From: Prosopocoilus inquinatus
Lineage: Eukaryota; Arthropoda; Insecta; Coleoptera; Lucanidae
Assembly: GCA_036172665.1 (NCBI GenBank)
Contig: CM069872.1
Coordinates: forward strand, 53,368,101 to 53,432,100
Reading direction: 5' to 3'
Length of the DNA: 64,000 nucleotides
Within the stretch, counting starts at the first letter, position 1; each line of letters opens with the position of its first letter. The position numbers were made by a program, and so were the translations under genes. Below, piece after piece: positions 45,001-55,479 of this stretch. The notes under the pieces were generated by a model. That model had not been told where the DNA came from and did not search any database. It saw only the letters and a program-made list of their open reading frames with translations.

Positions 45001-47110
45001 TCGTGCTCGGACGTCGTTTAACGGTCGAAAAAAATTTCGAAAAATCTCCTCCGTCGCTTTTAATATCGTCCTCGCCTCGCACACGTTCGTCCGGTGGTCC
45101 GATCAAAAATTCGAAATCGCCATCGGATAGCTCGGCATTTTCTGGTCATTGGGTCGCGACATTTCGTGCTCCGACGTCATTTACCGGTAGAAAAAATTTT
45201 CGAAATTGGGTCGCGGCATTTCGTGCTCCGACGTTATTTACCGGTAGAAAAAAAATTTCGAAAAACCTCCTCCGTCGCTTTTAATATCGTCCTCGCCTCG
45301 CACACGTTCGTCCGGTGGTCCGATCAAAAATTCGAAATCGCCATTGGATCGCTCGCCATTTTTTCGTCATAGGGTCGCGACATTTCGTGCTCCGACGTCA
45401 TTTAACGGTCGAAAAAAATTTCGAAAAACCTCCTCTGTCGCTTATAATATCGTCCTCGCCTCGCACACGTTTGTCCGGTGGTCCGATCAAAAATTCGAAA
45501 TCGCCATCGGATAGCTCGGCATTTTCTGGTCATTGGGTCGCGACATTTCGTGCTCCGACGTCATTTACCGGTAGAAAAAATTTTCGAAATTGGGTCGCGG
45601 CATTTCGTGCTCCGACGTTATTTACCGGTAGAAAAAAAATTTCGAAAAACCTCCTCCGTCGCTTTTAATATCGTCCTCGCCTCGCACACGTTCGTCCGGT
45701 GGTCCGATCAAAAATTCGAAATCGCCATTGGATCGCTCGCCATTTTTTCGTCATAGGGTCGCGACATTTCGTGCTCCGACGTCATTTAACGGTCGAAAAA
45801 AATTTCGAAAAACCTCCTCTGTCGCTTATAATATCGTCCTCGCCTCGCACACGTTTGTCCGGTGGTCCGATCAAAAATTCGAAATCGCCATCGGATAGCT
45901 CGGCATTTTCTGGTCATTGGGTCGCGACATTTCGTGCTCCGACGTCATTTACCGGTAGAAAAAAAATTTCGAAAAACCTCCTCCGTCGCTTTTAATATCG
46001 TCCTCGCCTCGCACACGTTTGTCCGGTGGTCCGATCAAAAATTCGAAATCGCCATCGGATAGCTCGGCATTTTCTGGTCATTGGGTCGCGACATTTCGTG
46101 CTCCGACGTCAGTTACCGGTAGAAAAAAAATTTCGAAAAACCTCCTCCGTCGCTTTTAATATCGTCCTCGCCTCGCACACGTTCGTCCGGTGGTCCGATC
46201 AAAAATTCGAAATCGCCATTGGATCGCTCGCCATTTTTTCGTCATAGGGTCGCGACATTTCGTGCTCCGACGTCATTTAACGGTCGAAAAAAAATTCGAA
46301 AAACCTCCTCTGTCGCTTATAATATCGTCCTCGCCTCGCACACGTTCGTCCGGTGGTCCGATCAAAAATTCGAAATCGCCATCGGATAGCTCGGCATTTT
46401 CTGGTCATTGGGTCGCGGCATTTCGTGCTCCGACGTCATTTACCGGTAGAAAAAAAAATTCGAAAAACCTCCGTCGCTTATAATATCGTCCTCGCCTCGC
46501 GCACGTTCGTCCGGTCGTCCGATCAAAAATTCGAAATCGCCATTGGATCGCTCGCCATTTTTTCGTCATAGGGTCGCGACATTTCGTGCTCCGACGTCAT
46601 TTAACGGTCGAAAAGAATTTCGAAAAACCTCCTCTGTCGCTTATAATATCGTCCTCGCCTCGCACACGTTCGTCCGGTGGTCCGATCAAAAATTCGAAAT
46701 CGCCATCGGATAGCTCGGCATTTTCTGGTCATTGGGTCGCGGCATTTCGTGCTGCGACGTCATTTAACGGTCGAAAAAAAAAATTTTCGAAAAATCTCAT
46801 CCGTCGCTTATAATATCGTCCTCGCCTCGCACACATTCGTCCGGTCGTCCGATCAAAAATTCGAAATCGCCATTGGATCGCTCGCCATTTTTTCGTCATA
46901 GGGTCGCGACATTTCGTGCTCCGACGTCATTTAACGGTCGAAAAAAAATTCGAAAAACCTCCTCTGTCGCTTATAATATCGTCCTCGCCTCGCACACGTT
47001 CGTCCGGTCGTCCGATCAAAAATTCGAAATCGCCATCGGATTGCTCGGCATTTTTTGGTCATTGAGTCTCGCCGTATCGTGCTCTGGCGTTGTTTAAGGG
47101 TCGAAAATTT
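45001..47110 (-). repeat. Satellite B short form: 164-bp monomers in an alternating dimer (higher-order) array
   Basis: The anchor GATCAAAAATTCGAAATCGC occurs at 45101, 45322, 45485, 45706, 45869, 46033, 46197, 46360, 46521, 46684, 46851 and 47014. Spacing is 161-167 bp, except for two of 221 bp that hold an internal 58-bp duplication. Two monomer types alternate. X has ATCGGATAGCTCGGCATTTT and usually TTTACCGGTAGAAA. Y has ATTGGATCGCTCGCCATTTT and TTTAACGGTCGAAA. The order is X Y X Y X X Y X Y X Y X. The first two X-Y dimers (384 bp each) are nearly identical. Compared with the ~290-bp form, monomers lack about 125 bp. Frames of 65-117 codons are by-products. Confidence 0.95.
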
Positions 47111-47575
47111 TTCTTGAAAAAACCTCCACCGTCCCCGCCGGTGGGAACGCGCAGCGTGCTTGCTCAGCGATGACTTTATTTAAAGGTCGAAGAAAATCGA
47201 CAGGCGTTTGGTCAACCTCAGTGTCACTTGCTGTTCACGCGGCAGTTGCATCTGTTCGGTCTTACTTAAGACGTAACAAATGCAACTGCCGCGTGAACAA
47301 CAACGATGTTACCCGACATAATTTGGCGGTTAAGTTTTGGATCGCACACCCTCCCGGTTGCCTTGAGGAAAATCGAGTTCATTTTAGGCGAGTTTTACAT
47401 AAAAATAGCGTCGCATCAAAGAGGAAGGCGAGGATGATATTATAAGCGACGTAGGAGGTTTTTCGAAATTTTTCTCGACCGTTAAATGACGTCGGAGCAC
47501 GAAACGGCGCGACCCAATGACCAAAAAATGCCGAGCAATCCAATGGTGATGTTGAGTTTTCGATTAGACAACGTA
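47030..47575 (+). repeat. Composite foldback-type unit, copy 1 (inverted partner at 52250-52790)
   Basis: It runs from the last satellite B monomer (minus sense) through AAAACCTCCACCGTCCCC, a 66-bp hairpin, CGGTTGCCTTGAGGAAAATC and TTTTACATAAAAATAGC, to a satellite B piece in the opposite sense (47455-47570). Its two ends are therefore the same satellite in inverted orientation. The reverse complement of 52250-52790 matches along its length. A partial second copy of the hairpin-side sequence follows at 47571-47680. Confidence 0.85.
47233..47298. repeat. 66-bp hairpin inside the composite unit
   Basis: GTTCACGCGGCAGTTGCA faces its perfect complement across about 30 bases. The same 66-bp hairpin is at 52519-52584, and a single arm recurs at 47577-47598. 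Confidence 0.9.
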
Positions 47576-48260
47576 ACAAATGCAACTGCCGCGTGAACAA
47601 CAACAACAACGTTACCTGACCTAAATTTTGCGGTTCAGTTTTGTGTTTTGGATCGCTTTGCCGAGTTGCCTTGAGATAGCATTTCGATTGGAAAACATTT
47701 TGCCGAATATTTCCGTAGCGACGATCTCTGATTGAGAGCCGCGCGATTTTATTTCCTCTCAACTGAAACATCGACGAATTCCAAAACTCGAACATGAAGG
47801 TCAGTCATCATCATCTGCCGGCTGTAAGGTGATTTTATGCCCTCTCAACCAAAATTTTTGGTGATTCTTTCTTTATAAGACAACGTGCTCTTCGATTGTT
47901 GATCGAAATGCTGAAGTCGTCCCTGAGGAACGAATTCAAAAGCTCTGACGCGAATGCCAGTCAACGTCTGTGATTTCCGAAGTCCGCTGCAAGATGGTGC
48001 ACATCGCGGACAACTACCAATGGTTACCACCACATCGCCTGGTGTTCAGCCTGAATTCTTAGAGGTCTGAAGCCCAAGATTGTAGATGCAAACTAAGATC
48101 TAACCTCAATCGCAAAAATTCGCGACGTCGAGAATTGATCGGAAAATTAAAGAATTATCAAATTAGGTCAAACTAAGAAACCATTTCAATATTTCATTTC
48201 GAAACGATAATTGAAGAGCTTGCGAATAGGTTTTTGAGGTTAGGACGCCATGTTCATCAT
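47576..48260 (+). repeat. Repeat mosaic: partial composite unit, a 210-bp-family copy and a segment shared with 52.8-53.1 kb
   Basis: 47571-47680 repeats the 47277-47370 sequence. 47690-47965 is a worn copy of the 210-bp family (TGAGGAACGAATTCAAAAGC, GATTTTATGCCCTCTCAAC). 47985-48110 (GCTGCAAGATGGTGCACATC, AGAGGTCTGAAGCCCAAGAT, AGATCTAACCTCAATCGC) matches 52815-52985 in reverse, and GAGGTTAGGACGCC near 48236 recurs near 53045 in reverse. No gene. Confidence 0.75.
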
Positions 48261-49194
48261 GACGTACGGGCAACGGTCAACGACGGCTTGGCGACGCACC
48301 CTACCTGTTTTTGCCGGTCTAGAGCGCCGCGTAATCCGAATTAAAAGCTTTTTCCCCCTCCGCCCCATCCGATACTTGCCGGACGGAGACTACGGGCCGG
48401 CCGTTTACAAACATGTTCGGCGTTTCGCATTAAGCTGCGACGTCCCCAGGGACCCAAAACAAAAGCGAGCGCTGGCGACAACTTCCAAATTAAATATCGA
48501 TCTTCCCTTGCCTCCTCCCGGTTACATAAGTTGAAATTAGCGGGGGCCGGATGTCGTCGGGGATTTAAATTCCGAAACGCGTTATCCCCTTAAGCCTCTT
48601 GTCGTCGCGTCGCCGAGAGTTCTGACGCGTCGCGTCGCGTCGTACTGACTTCATTCGTGTGAATCACAGGCAATTTAAGTTTCGGGCGAATTTATTTATT
48701 TATTCTTGCGAGGGGTGGGAGGGAGGGAGGGGGGGGGCGACGCACGTCGAGAAGATTTTTCAATCTCCGTCGCCGCCCCCCGTCCCTACGCAATTCGATA
48801 CTGATGTTTAAGCGCCCCGTTTTCCCAATTTGCTCTGTAGGTTATGTATCGCGCGGCCGCCGCCTCGGGAAATTATTCATGAAAGCTAATCGCCTCAGAA
48901 GCTTTCCAAAGTAAACACCGGAAAGTTTGCGCCGAACACACAGCCACACAAAACTGACCGAGCTTGCGAGGCTGCTGCCCCCACAACGATGAATAATGAG
49001 ATCGGATTTGCACTTAGGAGTGCGGTTGCAGCTGCGCGCAGAACGGAACAGGAGACATCTGTCGCAAATCGGTTAAGAACTAGAAAAGTTTGTCCCTATC
49101 ACCGGAATTTTCCTCGTCTCATCCCCAACTGGCTCTGTGCTATCTACGTACCCTAAGCGACAAGAGTGTGGGCCTAGGAAATTAACAAAACAAG
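48261..49194. other. Non-coding stretch
   Basis: GC-rich unique sequence with G runs near 48720-48737. A 94-codon frame (48250-48534) has no recognisable domain and no clear splice context. Confidence 0.4.
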
Positions 49195-49289
49195 CCCTGC
49201 TCGGCTAAGCAGGAGACGAGGTGGCTTCAACCAAAACTGATTTTTGTTTTGGTTGAAGCCACCCCGTCCCCTGATTAACCGAGCGGGGT
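49195..49289. repeat. Hairpin-type foldback, 95 bp
   Basis: The arms CTCGGCTAAGCAGGAGACGA + GGTGGCTTCAACCAAAAC (left) and their near-complement (right) are about 43 bp long with a few mismatches around a 7-8 base loop. The inner 18 bp are perfect. The structure fits a small MITE or a small-RNA hairpin. No target-site duplication was identified. Confidence 0.8.
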
Positions 49290-50367
49290 TTATTTTACGC
49301 GAAATTGATAATAAACAAATGCCAATTTCTGCACACGAGTCAAAAACGTACGAAATACGACGTTGGAACTTTGACTTTGTATTTTGCCGACAGAGACACC
49401 GCCTAGCAGGTGTTCCGACTCAGCGTCCACCATCTGTGGACACTGGCTGGGATGACTGACGATGATGACTGTTGGCATTCTGAAAACGCAAAAAAAACTG
49501 CGAAAAAATTATTGACACGTTTTAGGAAAACCGTAAGATGTGGTTGTGATTTCTTTTGTATACGCGACGATTGGTGATTGCGAGTCCAATCCATTTAGAA
49601 GCCGAATTACAATCGGACGGCTGGTTTGCGAATTGCAAAAGCGGCCTTTAACCCACCTCACGTTTCCATATCAGGCACGGGGAATTACTTACTGCGCGAT
49701 TTTAATAAATCAGTCCTCTCTCTAAAAATACCTAGGCGCATGCATAAAACACGAGCGGCGGAGCTTTTTAGCGTATTAAAAGCGTGTAGAAGTTTATACA
49801 TATTTAATGTAATAATGTCATCTATCAATTTCCTGTGACATGTTTGCTCGGCTCCTTCTTCTTCTTCTTCTTCTACTTCGTCCTCGCCCTCGCCCTCGTT
49901 TCCCAGTCGAACAGAATGTGCTGTGTATTTTTTATACGCGCGCGACTCGTCCAAATATGTTGCTCCTCATCCGGAAAGTGGCGTAGATCATTTTTATGGC
50001 GAGCTCTTAACGTGTTCGAGCATGCCGAAAAAAGTTCGTTGTGTTCCCCGGGGGCCGGGGCCGAGGAGGGGGGTGGAGTTGGGAAGGAAGAAGTTTCACG
50101 TGTTCGGGCGACGCCGAAAACTTTTTATTATCCTTTAAAGAATAGTCAGGGGGGAAGTTCTTAATTGTTGTTTTGGCCGTCGACTTCAATAAGCGATGAA
50201 GTCGTCCGACCGCCAAGTCTGTCACATCGCGCTGGAAATAAGACACCGACGCGACGTTTTATCTTTCCATGTTGTTTCATTCGATTCTTCGGTTGCCTGG
50301 AAACCAAAGGGCGTTACTTGTTTTTTTTTTGTTGTCACAATTTCAGGATGTTGCGCGCGCGCAATAA
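49290..50367. other. Non-coding stretch
   Basis: Contains a (TTC)n run (49856-49875) and G-rich sequence near 50045-50085. Frames on both strands follow these runs. No gene. Confidence 0.4.
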
Positions 50368-50375
50368 GACCCGAC

Positions 50376-50774
50376 TAGAGACCCCTTAATTAGAGTCTGG
50401 ACAATGCCGCCATGTTATATTACAAAAATTAGCTATGATTGGGAGGAAAGAAAATTAGGCGTTACCTTCTCGCCTATTACGTTTGACAATTGTCAAGTTT
50501 CAATTTGTCATATAACATGGCGGCGTCAATCAAAACATAGTTACGAATTGCCCAAACTCTTATTACAGGGTAGTTACGAATTATCCGGACTCTTATTACA
50601 GGGTAGTTACGAATTATCCAGACACTTATTACAGGGTAATTACGAATTGTCCAGACTCTTATTACAGGGTAGTTACGAATTGTCCAGACTCTTATTACAG
50701 GGTACTTATGCATTGTCCAGAATCTTATTACAGGGTAATTACAAATTGTCCAGACTCTTATTATAGGGTCTCTA
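50376..50774 (+). mobile_element. hAT-type MITE with intact TIRs and 8-bp TSD, carrying a 33-bp minisatellite
   Basis: GACCCGAC flanks the element on both sides (50368-50375 and 50775-50782), a perfect 8-bp target-site duplication typical of the hAT superfamily. The termini are 30-bp inverted repeats starting TAGAGACCC and containing GAGTCTGGACAAT (50376-50405 and 50745-50774), identical at 27 of 30 positions. A second inverted pair, GCCGCCATGTTATAT (50406-50420) and its complement (50510-50524), lies just inside. Between that pair and the right end are seven copies of a 33-bp unit that includes ATTGTCCAGACTCTTATTA, which is TIR sequence. There is no transposase. A 120-codon frame (50404-50766) stays open because 33 is divisible by three. 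Confidence 0.92.
50538..50768 (+). repeat. 33-bp minisatellite, seven copies, derived from the MITE's right TIR
   Basis: TAGTTACGAATTG (or its variant) recurs at 50538, 50571, 50604, 50637, 50670, 50703 and 50736, exactly 33 bp apart. There are no spacers, so it is not CRISPR-like. Translated, it gives an 11-residue repeat (LLLQGSYELSR), which is probably meaningless. Confidence 0.97.
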
Positions 50775-50782
50775 GACCCGAC

Positions 50783-51889
50783 GCTAGAACTGGAAACGCT
50801 CTATTTCATTCGTACGTCTGCATAATTCTCTTTTTAACCCCAACATGTAAAAGACAAATCTGACCTGAGCGATATTGACAATATGCAAAGAGCCTCGACG
50901 AATTAAAGTTTATCAAATAATTCTCTCGTCTAAAAAAATTGTTATGAAGGATGATGATGATGATGATGACGTCGAGTTGCCGTAATGAAACTGGCATGGC
51001 GGCCTTACGTCACGTAATTTTCGCCCCCTTTATAAAACACGTCTGGCTTCTCCGGCTGCAGTTATCCTTTTATCTTTCTCTCAAGCAACTGAAGCATTAA
51101 GTGCAGTCGGTAGCTGTTTTACGACGAGCGAGATCAGCGAGGCGTCTTCAAATTGCATTCTCAATTCAGTTTTTTCCGAAAGGGACGCCGTTATTACGTC
51201 TCTAATACTGACATTCTGTGCCGGGACGCCGCCGTCGATTTTTAATAATAAAACACGGAGCACCTCTAAGATCCAATGCAGAGCGATGGAGCGAGCGAGT
51301 AGCAAAAGGACGCGGACTCCGGCCGGGCCGGGGGAGGGTGAGTAAGGGGGGGGGGGGGGTCTTCATTGTCTCCTCCGAGCACAGAGGAACAATAGGTCGC
51401 AAACAGCAAAGAAAATTACTCGCGGCTGCAAAAAAAGACGACCGAGATAAAATAAACAAGTCGTCGAAGTGAGAGTAAAGTTAGAAGTTCGTTTATTAGA
51501 GAGAGCTCGTTCCTGAAAAGATTTGTCAATATCCGTCGCTCTCGGCCCGTCGCCGCGATAGCTTCGGCGGAGGCATCGATTTTTGTTTGCGACGCCAACG
51601 TCGGCCGGAAAAGCCTGATTGATACAGTCGTTTTGACGGATTTAATAAAAAGAAAAGAAGAACGGCGGAATTTCGCGCGCACTCTCTCATTACGTATTGC
51701 CGACGGATCTCGAGCCGTCCGTCCTTCATATCCAGAGCAATTTCCGCATTCCAGTGTCTGAGTCAAGAAGGAATCCGTCGCTTTCTCCTTCTCTCAAGAA
51801 TTTTCAATATGTGAATCGGCACTTTTGCAATGATCCAATGATATTAGCAACGAATTAGACAACGCTAAAAAAATTTAAATCGATTTGAA
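50783..51889. other. Non-coding stretch with a promoter-like cluster
   Basis: Contains (GAT)n near 50950-50969, the promoter-like cluster at 51005-51063 and a G run near 51348-51358. Frames up to 116 codons on the minus strand (51416-51766) have no recognisable domain. Confidence 0.4.
51005..51063 (+). promoter_or_regulatory. Candidate core promoter (CRE-like site, TATA box, initiator)
   Basis: TTACGTCACGTAA (51005-51017) is a near-palindromic bZIP/CRE-type site. TATAAAAC follows at 51031-51038, and GCAGTT places a possible start A at 51060, 29 bases from the TATA. No exon was recognised downstream. This is a pattern match only. Confidence 0.3.
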
Positions 51890-52400
51890 TAAAAAAAAAA
51901 ATTCAGAGCTGAAAATCCGACATCGTCATCGGAATTTGCTTAGCATTTTTTGGTCATAAAATCGCAGGGTTTAGGGGTTTGGTGGTATCTAAGGGTCGAG
52001 AAAATGTTCGTCCTTTCATCGCTCGTAAAATCTTATTTTATATAAAAGCCAGCCGCCCAAAGTGGACAGTTTTTGGGGCCCTGTTCCAAGACAGGACCGG
52101 ACTCGGCGGTTATTTCCCGTAAGCAGAAAAAGAAAGAGCAACGTTCCAAATGTAATTAGGTTCGGTAGGCAAACGAGGGCGTTAAAATTTTTAAAACGCC
52201 GAAATACGCATTTTCTTTTAAGTCCGGACCTGCACGCGTTCGTCTGGTCACCTAATCGAAAATTCAACATCACCATCGGATTGCTCGGCAATTTTTGGTC
52301 ATTGGGTCGCGCCGTTTCATGCTCTGACGTCATTTAACGGTCGAAAAAAATTTTCGAAAAATCTCCGTTGCTTTTATAATATCGTCCTCGCCCTCGCCTA
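51890..52400 (-). repeat. Satellite B long-form units (inverted)
   Basis: A worn unit at 51915-52040 (TTTTTTGGTCATAAAATCGC) and a better one at 52060-52370 (GACAGGACCGGACTCGGCG, AGTCCGGACCTGCACGCG, CACCATCGGATTGCTCGGC, GTCATTTAACGGTCG). Same order as at 44.7-45.0 kb. Confidence 0.85.
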
Positions 52401-52790
52401 TTTTCTTGTGAAACTCGTCCAAAATGACCTCGATTTTCCTCAAGGCAACCGCGAGGGTGTGCGATCCAAGTGCAGCGCAAAACTTACCCGCCAAATTAGG
52501 TCGAGTAACATCGTTGTTGTTCACGCGGCAGTTGCATTTGTTAAGTCCTAAATAAGACCGAACGGATGCAACTGCCGCGTGAACAGCAAGCGAACTGAGA
52601 AGTTGCGAATTTTTTCAATCCTTAAATAACCACGCTGAGCAGGCGTTGCGCGTCCCCATCAGGGGGGATAGTGGAGGTTTTTTTTTTTTCAAGAAAAATT
52701 TTCGACCCTTAAATAACACCGAAGCGCGAAACGACCAGAAAATGCCGGAAAACCCGATGGCGATGTCGAATTTTCGATCAGCTAATCCTC
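52250..52790 (-). repeat. Composite foldback-type unit, copy 2
   Basis: Reverse complement of 47030-47575: a satellite B piece, TATCGTCCTCGCC, GATTTTCCTCAAGGCAACC, the 66-bp hairpin (52519-52584), CACGCTGAGCAGG, then GTGGAGGTTTTT and a satellite B piece in the opposite sense (52685-52780). Differences from copy 1 are scattered substitutions and small indels. Confidence 0.85.
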
Positions 52791-53110
52791 CGATCACCTC
52801 TCGACCCCCGCCGTCGTCGCGACCTTTTGCAATTGAGGTTAGATCTTCCTTTGCGTCCGCGATCTTGAACTTTAGACCTCTACGAATCAAGTCTGAACTC
52901 TAGACGTTGTGGTGGTGTGTCAGTAATTGTCGATGGTCCGCGATGTACACCACCTTGCAGCATTTGAGCATTTGTAAGCCTTGATGGTTATGATTATTAT
53001 TGATCGTCGATCCATAAATGTCGTTAAATACGTCATCGACACGGCGTCCTAACCTCAAATACCTATTTGTAAATCGTACTATTCTAAATAAGCTGGCGAA
53101 CAATTCTTAA
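52791..53110 (-). repeat. Segment shared with 47.98-48.25 kb
   Basis: TTGAGGTTAGATCTTCCTTT, TAGACCTCTACGAATC, TCCGCGATGTACACCACCTT and GGCGTCCTAACCTCAAA match 47985-48250 in reverse complement, with indels. It extends the homology around the composite unit, although the spacing differs. Confidence 0.7.
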
Positions 53111-54580
53111 GATTTGACCTAATTAATTAAGTACGGATCGGGTCTCCTCCGCCGTGCTCGCATAAATCTTCGATCTCACACCGGGCCCGCCGCGCCGTCT
53201 TGACTTCTTCTTTTTCGGGGGAGCGCCTTCTCTAAAGTATAAATCTGTAAGGTTGTCAACTTCCGGCGCGCATAAATTCCTGCGATCCGCGTTCGCGGGC
53301 GATAAACCCGCACTCAGCGACCTCCCCCGAAAACAAGACCGCAAAGTTGCAGGCGGCGGTTCTTTATATAAATGCAAATTGCGCGAGCTTATCGGGCGCG
53401 CTGCTTTTTTTCCGCGGAGTTCTTCTTCGGCGGCGGAGGGCGCAAAGTCAACACGTTAGGTCTTTGGATAATGGATTTTCGGATTTTGTTTGGTTTTGGG
53501 TCGCGAAAGAACCCGGGCGGAATTTCGTCGCTTGACGGACGACGCGGGCGTCCTTCAAGCCACGAAATTCCAAACGGCGGGGCGGAATTCACCGCCACCA
53601 AGTTCGGAAAGCGACTTGCACGCCCCCTTTGACTCGCACGGGTTACACGCATGACCTGCTCGTTACACGTAAACGTCGTCGTCGTCGTAGTCGTGCAGCC
53701 GGAACGTCGGGATGAATGCGTTTCCGCCGCGCCGCGGCCTTTGTGCGCCGCTCAGCGGGGGATTCACCCCCCTTCCGAGCCAAACAAAACGCCACCATCG
53801 CAAAATTTAGAGAGACTTGACTCCGGAAATGCGTAAACGGGCGAGAGAAATCTCATCTCATCTCATCTCATCTCATCTGTTGATGATGACTACTATACCG
53901 CTACGACGTTAAATTAGATACTTACCCCCTTCCCCCCCACCACCACCCCAACCCCCATCGCCTATTTGAACACCACCCGATGGTACATTAAACTCTGATT
54001 CTCGCGTTTTAATTGGCCCTGTGAACGCCAAAGCGGAGCGATTTACTTTGTACGGAACACACGTTAAGCTACGAGGGGGTTGCGGGGGCGGGAGGGTAGA
54101 GGGGGGGGGGGGGTCGTACAGCAAAACATTTGCCAACGATGCGGCGACGTCGTCCATTAGCGTGTATGTGATTCCGGTGTCCGGGGCTTTTAAGTACACG
54201 GTCAACTGCCCGTCCTCTAATGCATTCAATGTGTTAATTGCGTGCAAAGTTTCCGATGCTACGCCGCACGCCCTCGTTTCAGAACTCCGGGGGCCGTCAA
54301 TTAATTAGCGCTGGCGTTTGATCTAACGTAAATGTTAACGGCGACGTGCGTCGTCCGTGATTCGGATTCGGAAAAGTTACGTGCTCTTCGTTAATTCCGA
54401 TCGGTTCGAAGCTGTTGTGAAGTATGAAAAAAGTTGGTTGGCATTTGCTAGTCATGCGAAGCCTTTTCGATTCCTTAAAGTGCTGGAAATTTGAGCGCCG
54501 ATCGGGTCTTAACTGTTTTAGGAACGAAACCCCATCGGCGGGGGGGCCTCGCCGCCTTTCTTTGCTCTGAGAATCCTCTC
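53111..54580. other. Non-coding stretch, GC-rich in part
   Basis: Contains an (ATCTC)n microsatellite (53849-53878), G runs near 54100-54113 and several GC-rich open frames on both strands. None shows a recognisable domain. Confidence 0.4.
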
Positions 54581-54965
54581 CACCTCCATTGAGCTAGCTC
54601 AAGCGCAAGCTGATGCGTTTAAAGTTTTACGGGCGGATACCACATACCACACGTCAGTCCTTTCAAAACCTTCTGCCGCTAGGATTCCTCTCGGACAATC
54701 ATTTCTGGCGCACTTAAACAAATTATCGTTAAAATTCGACCCATCCCCCCATCTCAATCTGAGCTAGGTTATTAATAGTGAGGTGAGGTGCAGTCACGTT
54801 TCGCTAGAGATTTTTATTTGACCCGTCCCCCTCCCACTCATTCTGAGCTAGGGTAATTTTAGTCAGGTGCAGGAACGTCTCGCTAGATATTTTTTATATT
54901 CAATCCGCCCCCCGCCCCATCTCATTCTGAGCTGGAGAAATTGTAGTGAAGCGCTACAAATTTTA
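54581..54965 (+). repeat. Degenerate tandem repeat, ~84-bp unit, three copies
   Basis: TCTGAGCTAGG (or its variant) is anchored at 54761, 54845 and 54929. It is preceded by GACCCRTCCCCC-type C runs and followed by GTCAGGTGCAGGAACGTCTC and GCTAGAGATTTTTAT. A weaker copy may start near 54590 (CATTGAGCTAGCTC). Confidence 0.75.
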
Positions 54966-55479
54966 AAACCAGTGAACGTTTGTTTTTTTTTCTGAAAGAG
55001 GAAGTTTAAATAGGTATAGTAAGAAGGTGTGGCAGGCAACCCCTAAATCAGGAAACCCTGTGATCATGTAACGACGCCAGGAGACTCCTGAAGGTCATTG
55101 AGCAGGTCAAATGGGGGTAAATTCCTGCACTAACATTCAATTTACACTGTCCTTAACGTCAAACTCCTGTATTGTAATTAGCCAACCCCTTAACGGTTCG
55201 GTGGTAAGAGGTGCATCCATCTTTGTAAGAGAGGCAGTGGATTAAGAGAGAGATAAAAAACGAAATCCTTTCCTATGTCTTCCAATAATAACAAAACCAA
55301 ATAACCACTTTTTACCCCCCCCCCCTTTCGTCTCCAATTCATTTAAGAGAAATCCATCTCTACTTTGTTTCCCACGGTTTGCTGATGGAGGACGGCGACC
55401 AGTTGTATTTTCAGAATCGTCGATATTGGTTCACTCCTTCTCTCTTTCTCCGTTTTTAATGATTCAGTTATAATTAAAC
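54966..55479. other. Non-coding spacer
   Basis: Unique sequence with a C run near 55315-55325. It includes AGGTCATTGAGCAGGTCA (55093-55110), two AGGTCA half-sites six bases apart. No gene. Confidence 0.4.

Noticed and set aside
45094..47097. Repeated frames of 65-117 codons in the satellite
   Set aside because: They restart in every monomer, overlap in two frames, and the 163-164-bp period is not a multiple of three, so no continuous repeat protein is possible.
50404..50766. Frame with an 11-residue repeat (LLLQGSYELSR)
   Set aside because: It stays open only because the unit is 33 bp. It lies wholly inside a MITE without transposase, and both strands give similar repeats.
50538..50768. CRISPR-like regular array
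   Set aside because: Units are contiguous with no spacers, and the context is a eukaryotic MITE.
54021..54308. 95-codon frame as a possible exon
   Set aside because: Gly-rich part comes from a G run, there is no start or splice context, and an equally long frame exists on the other strand.
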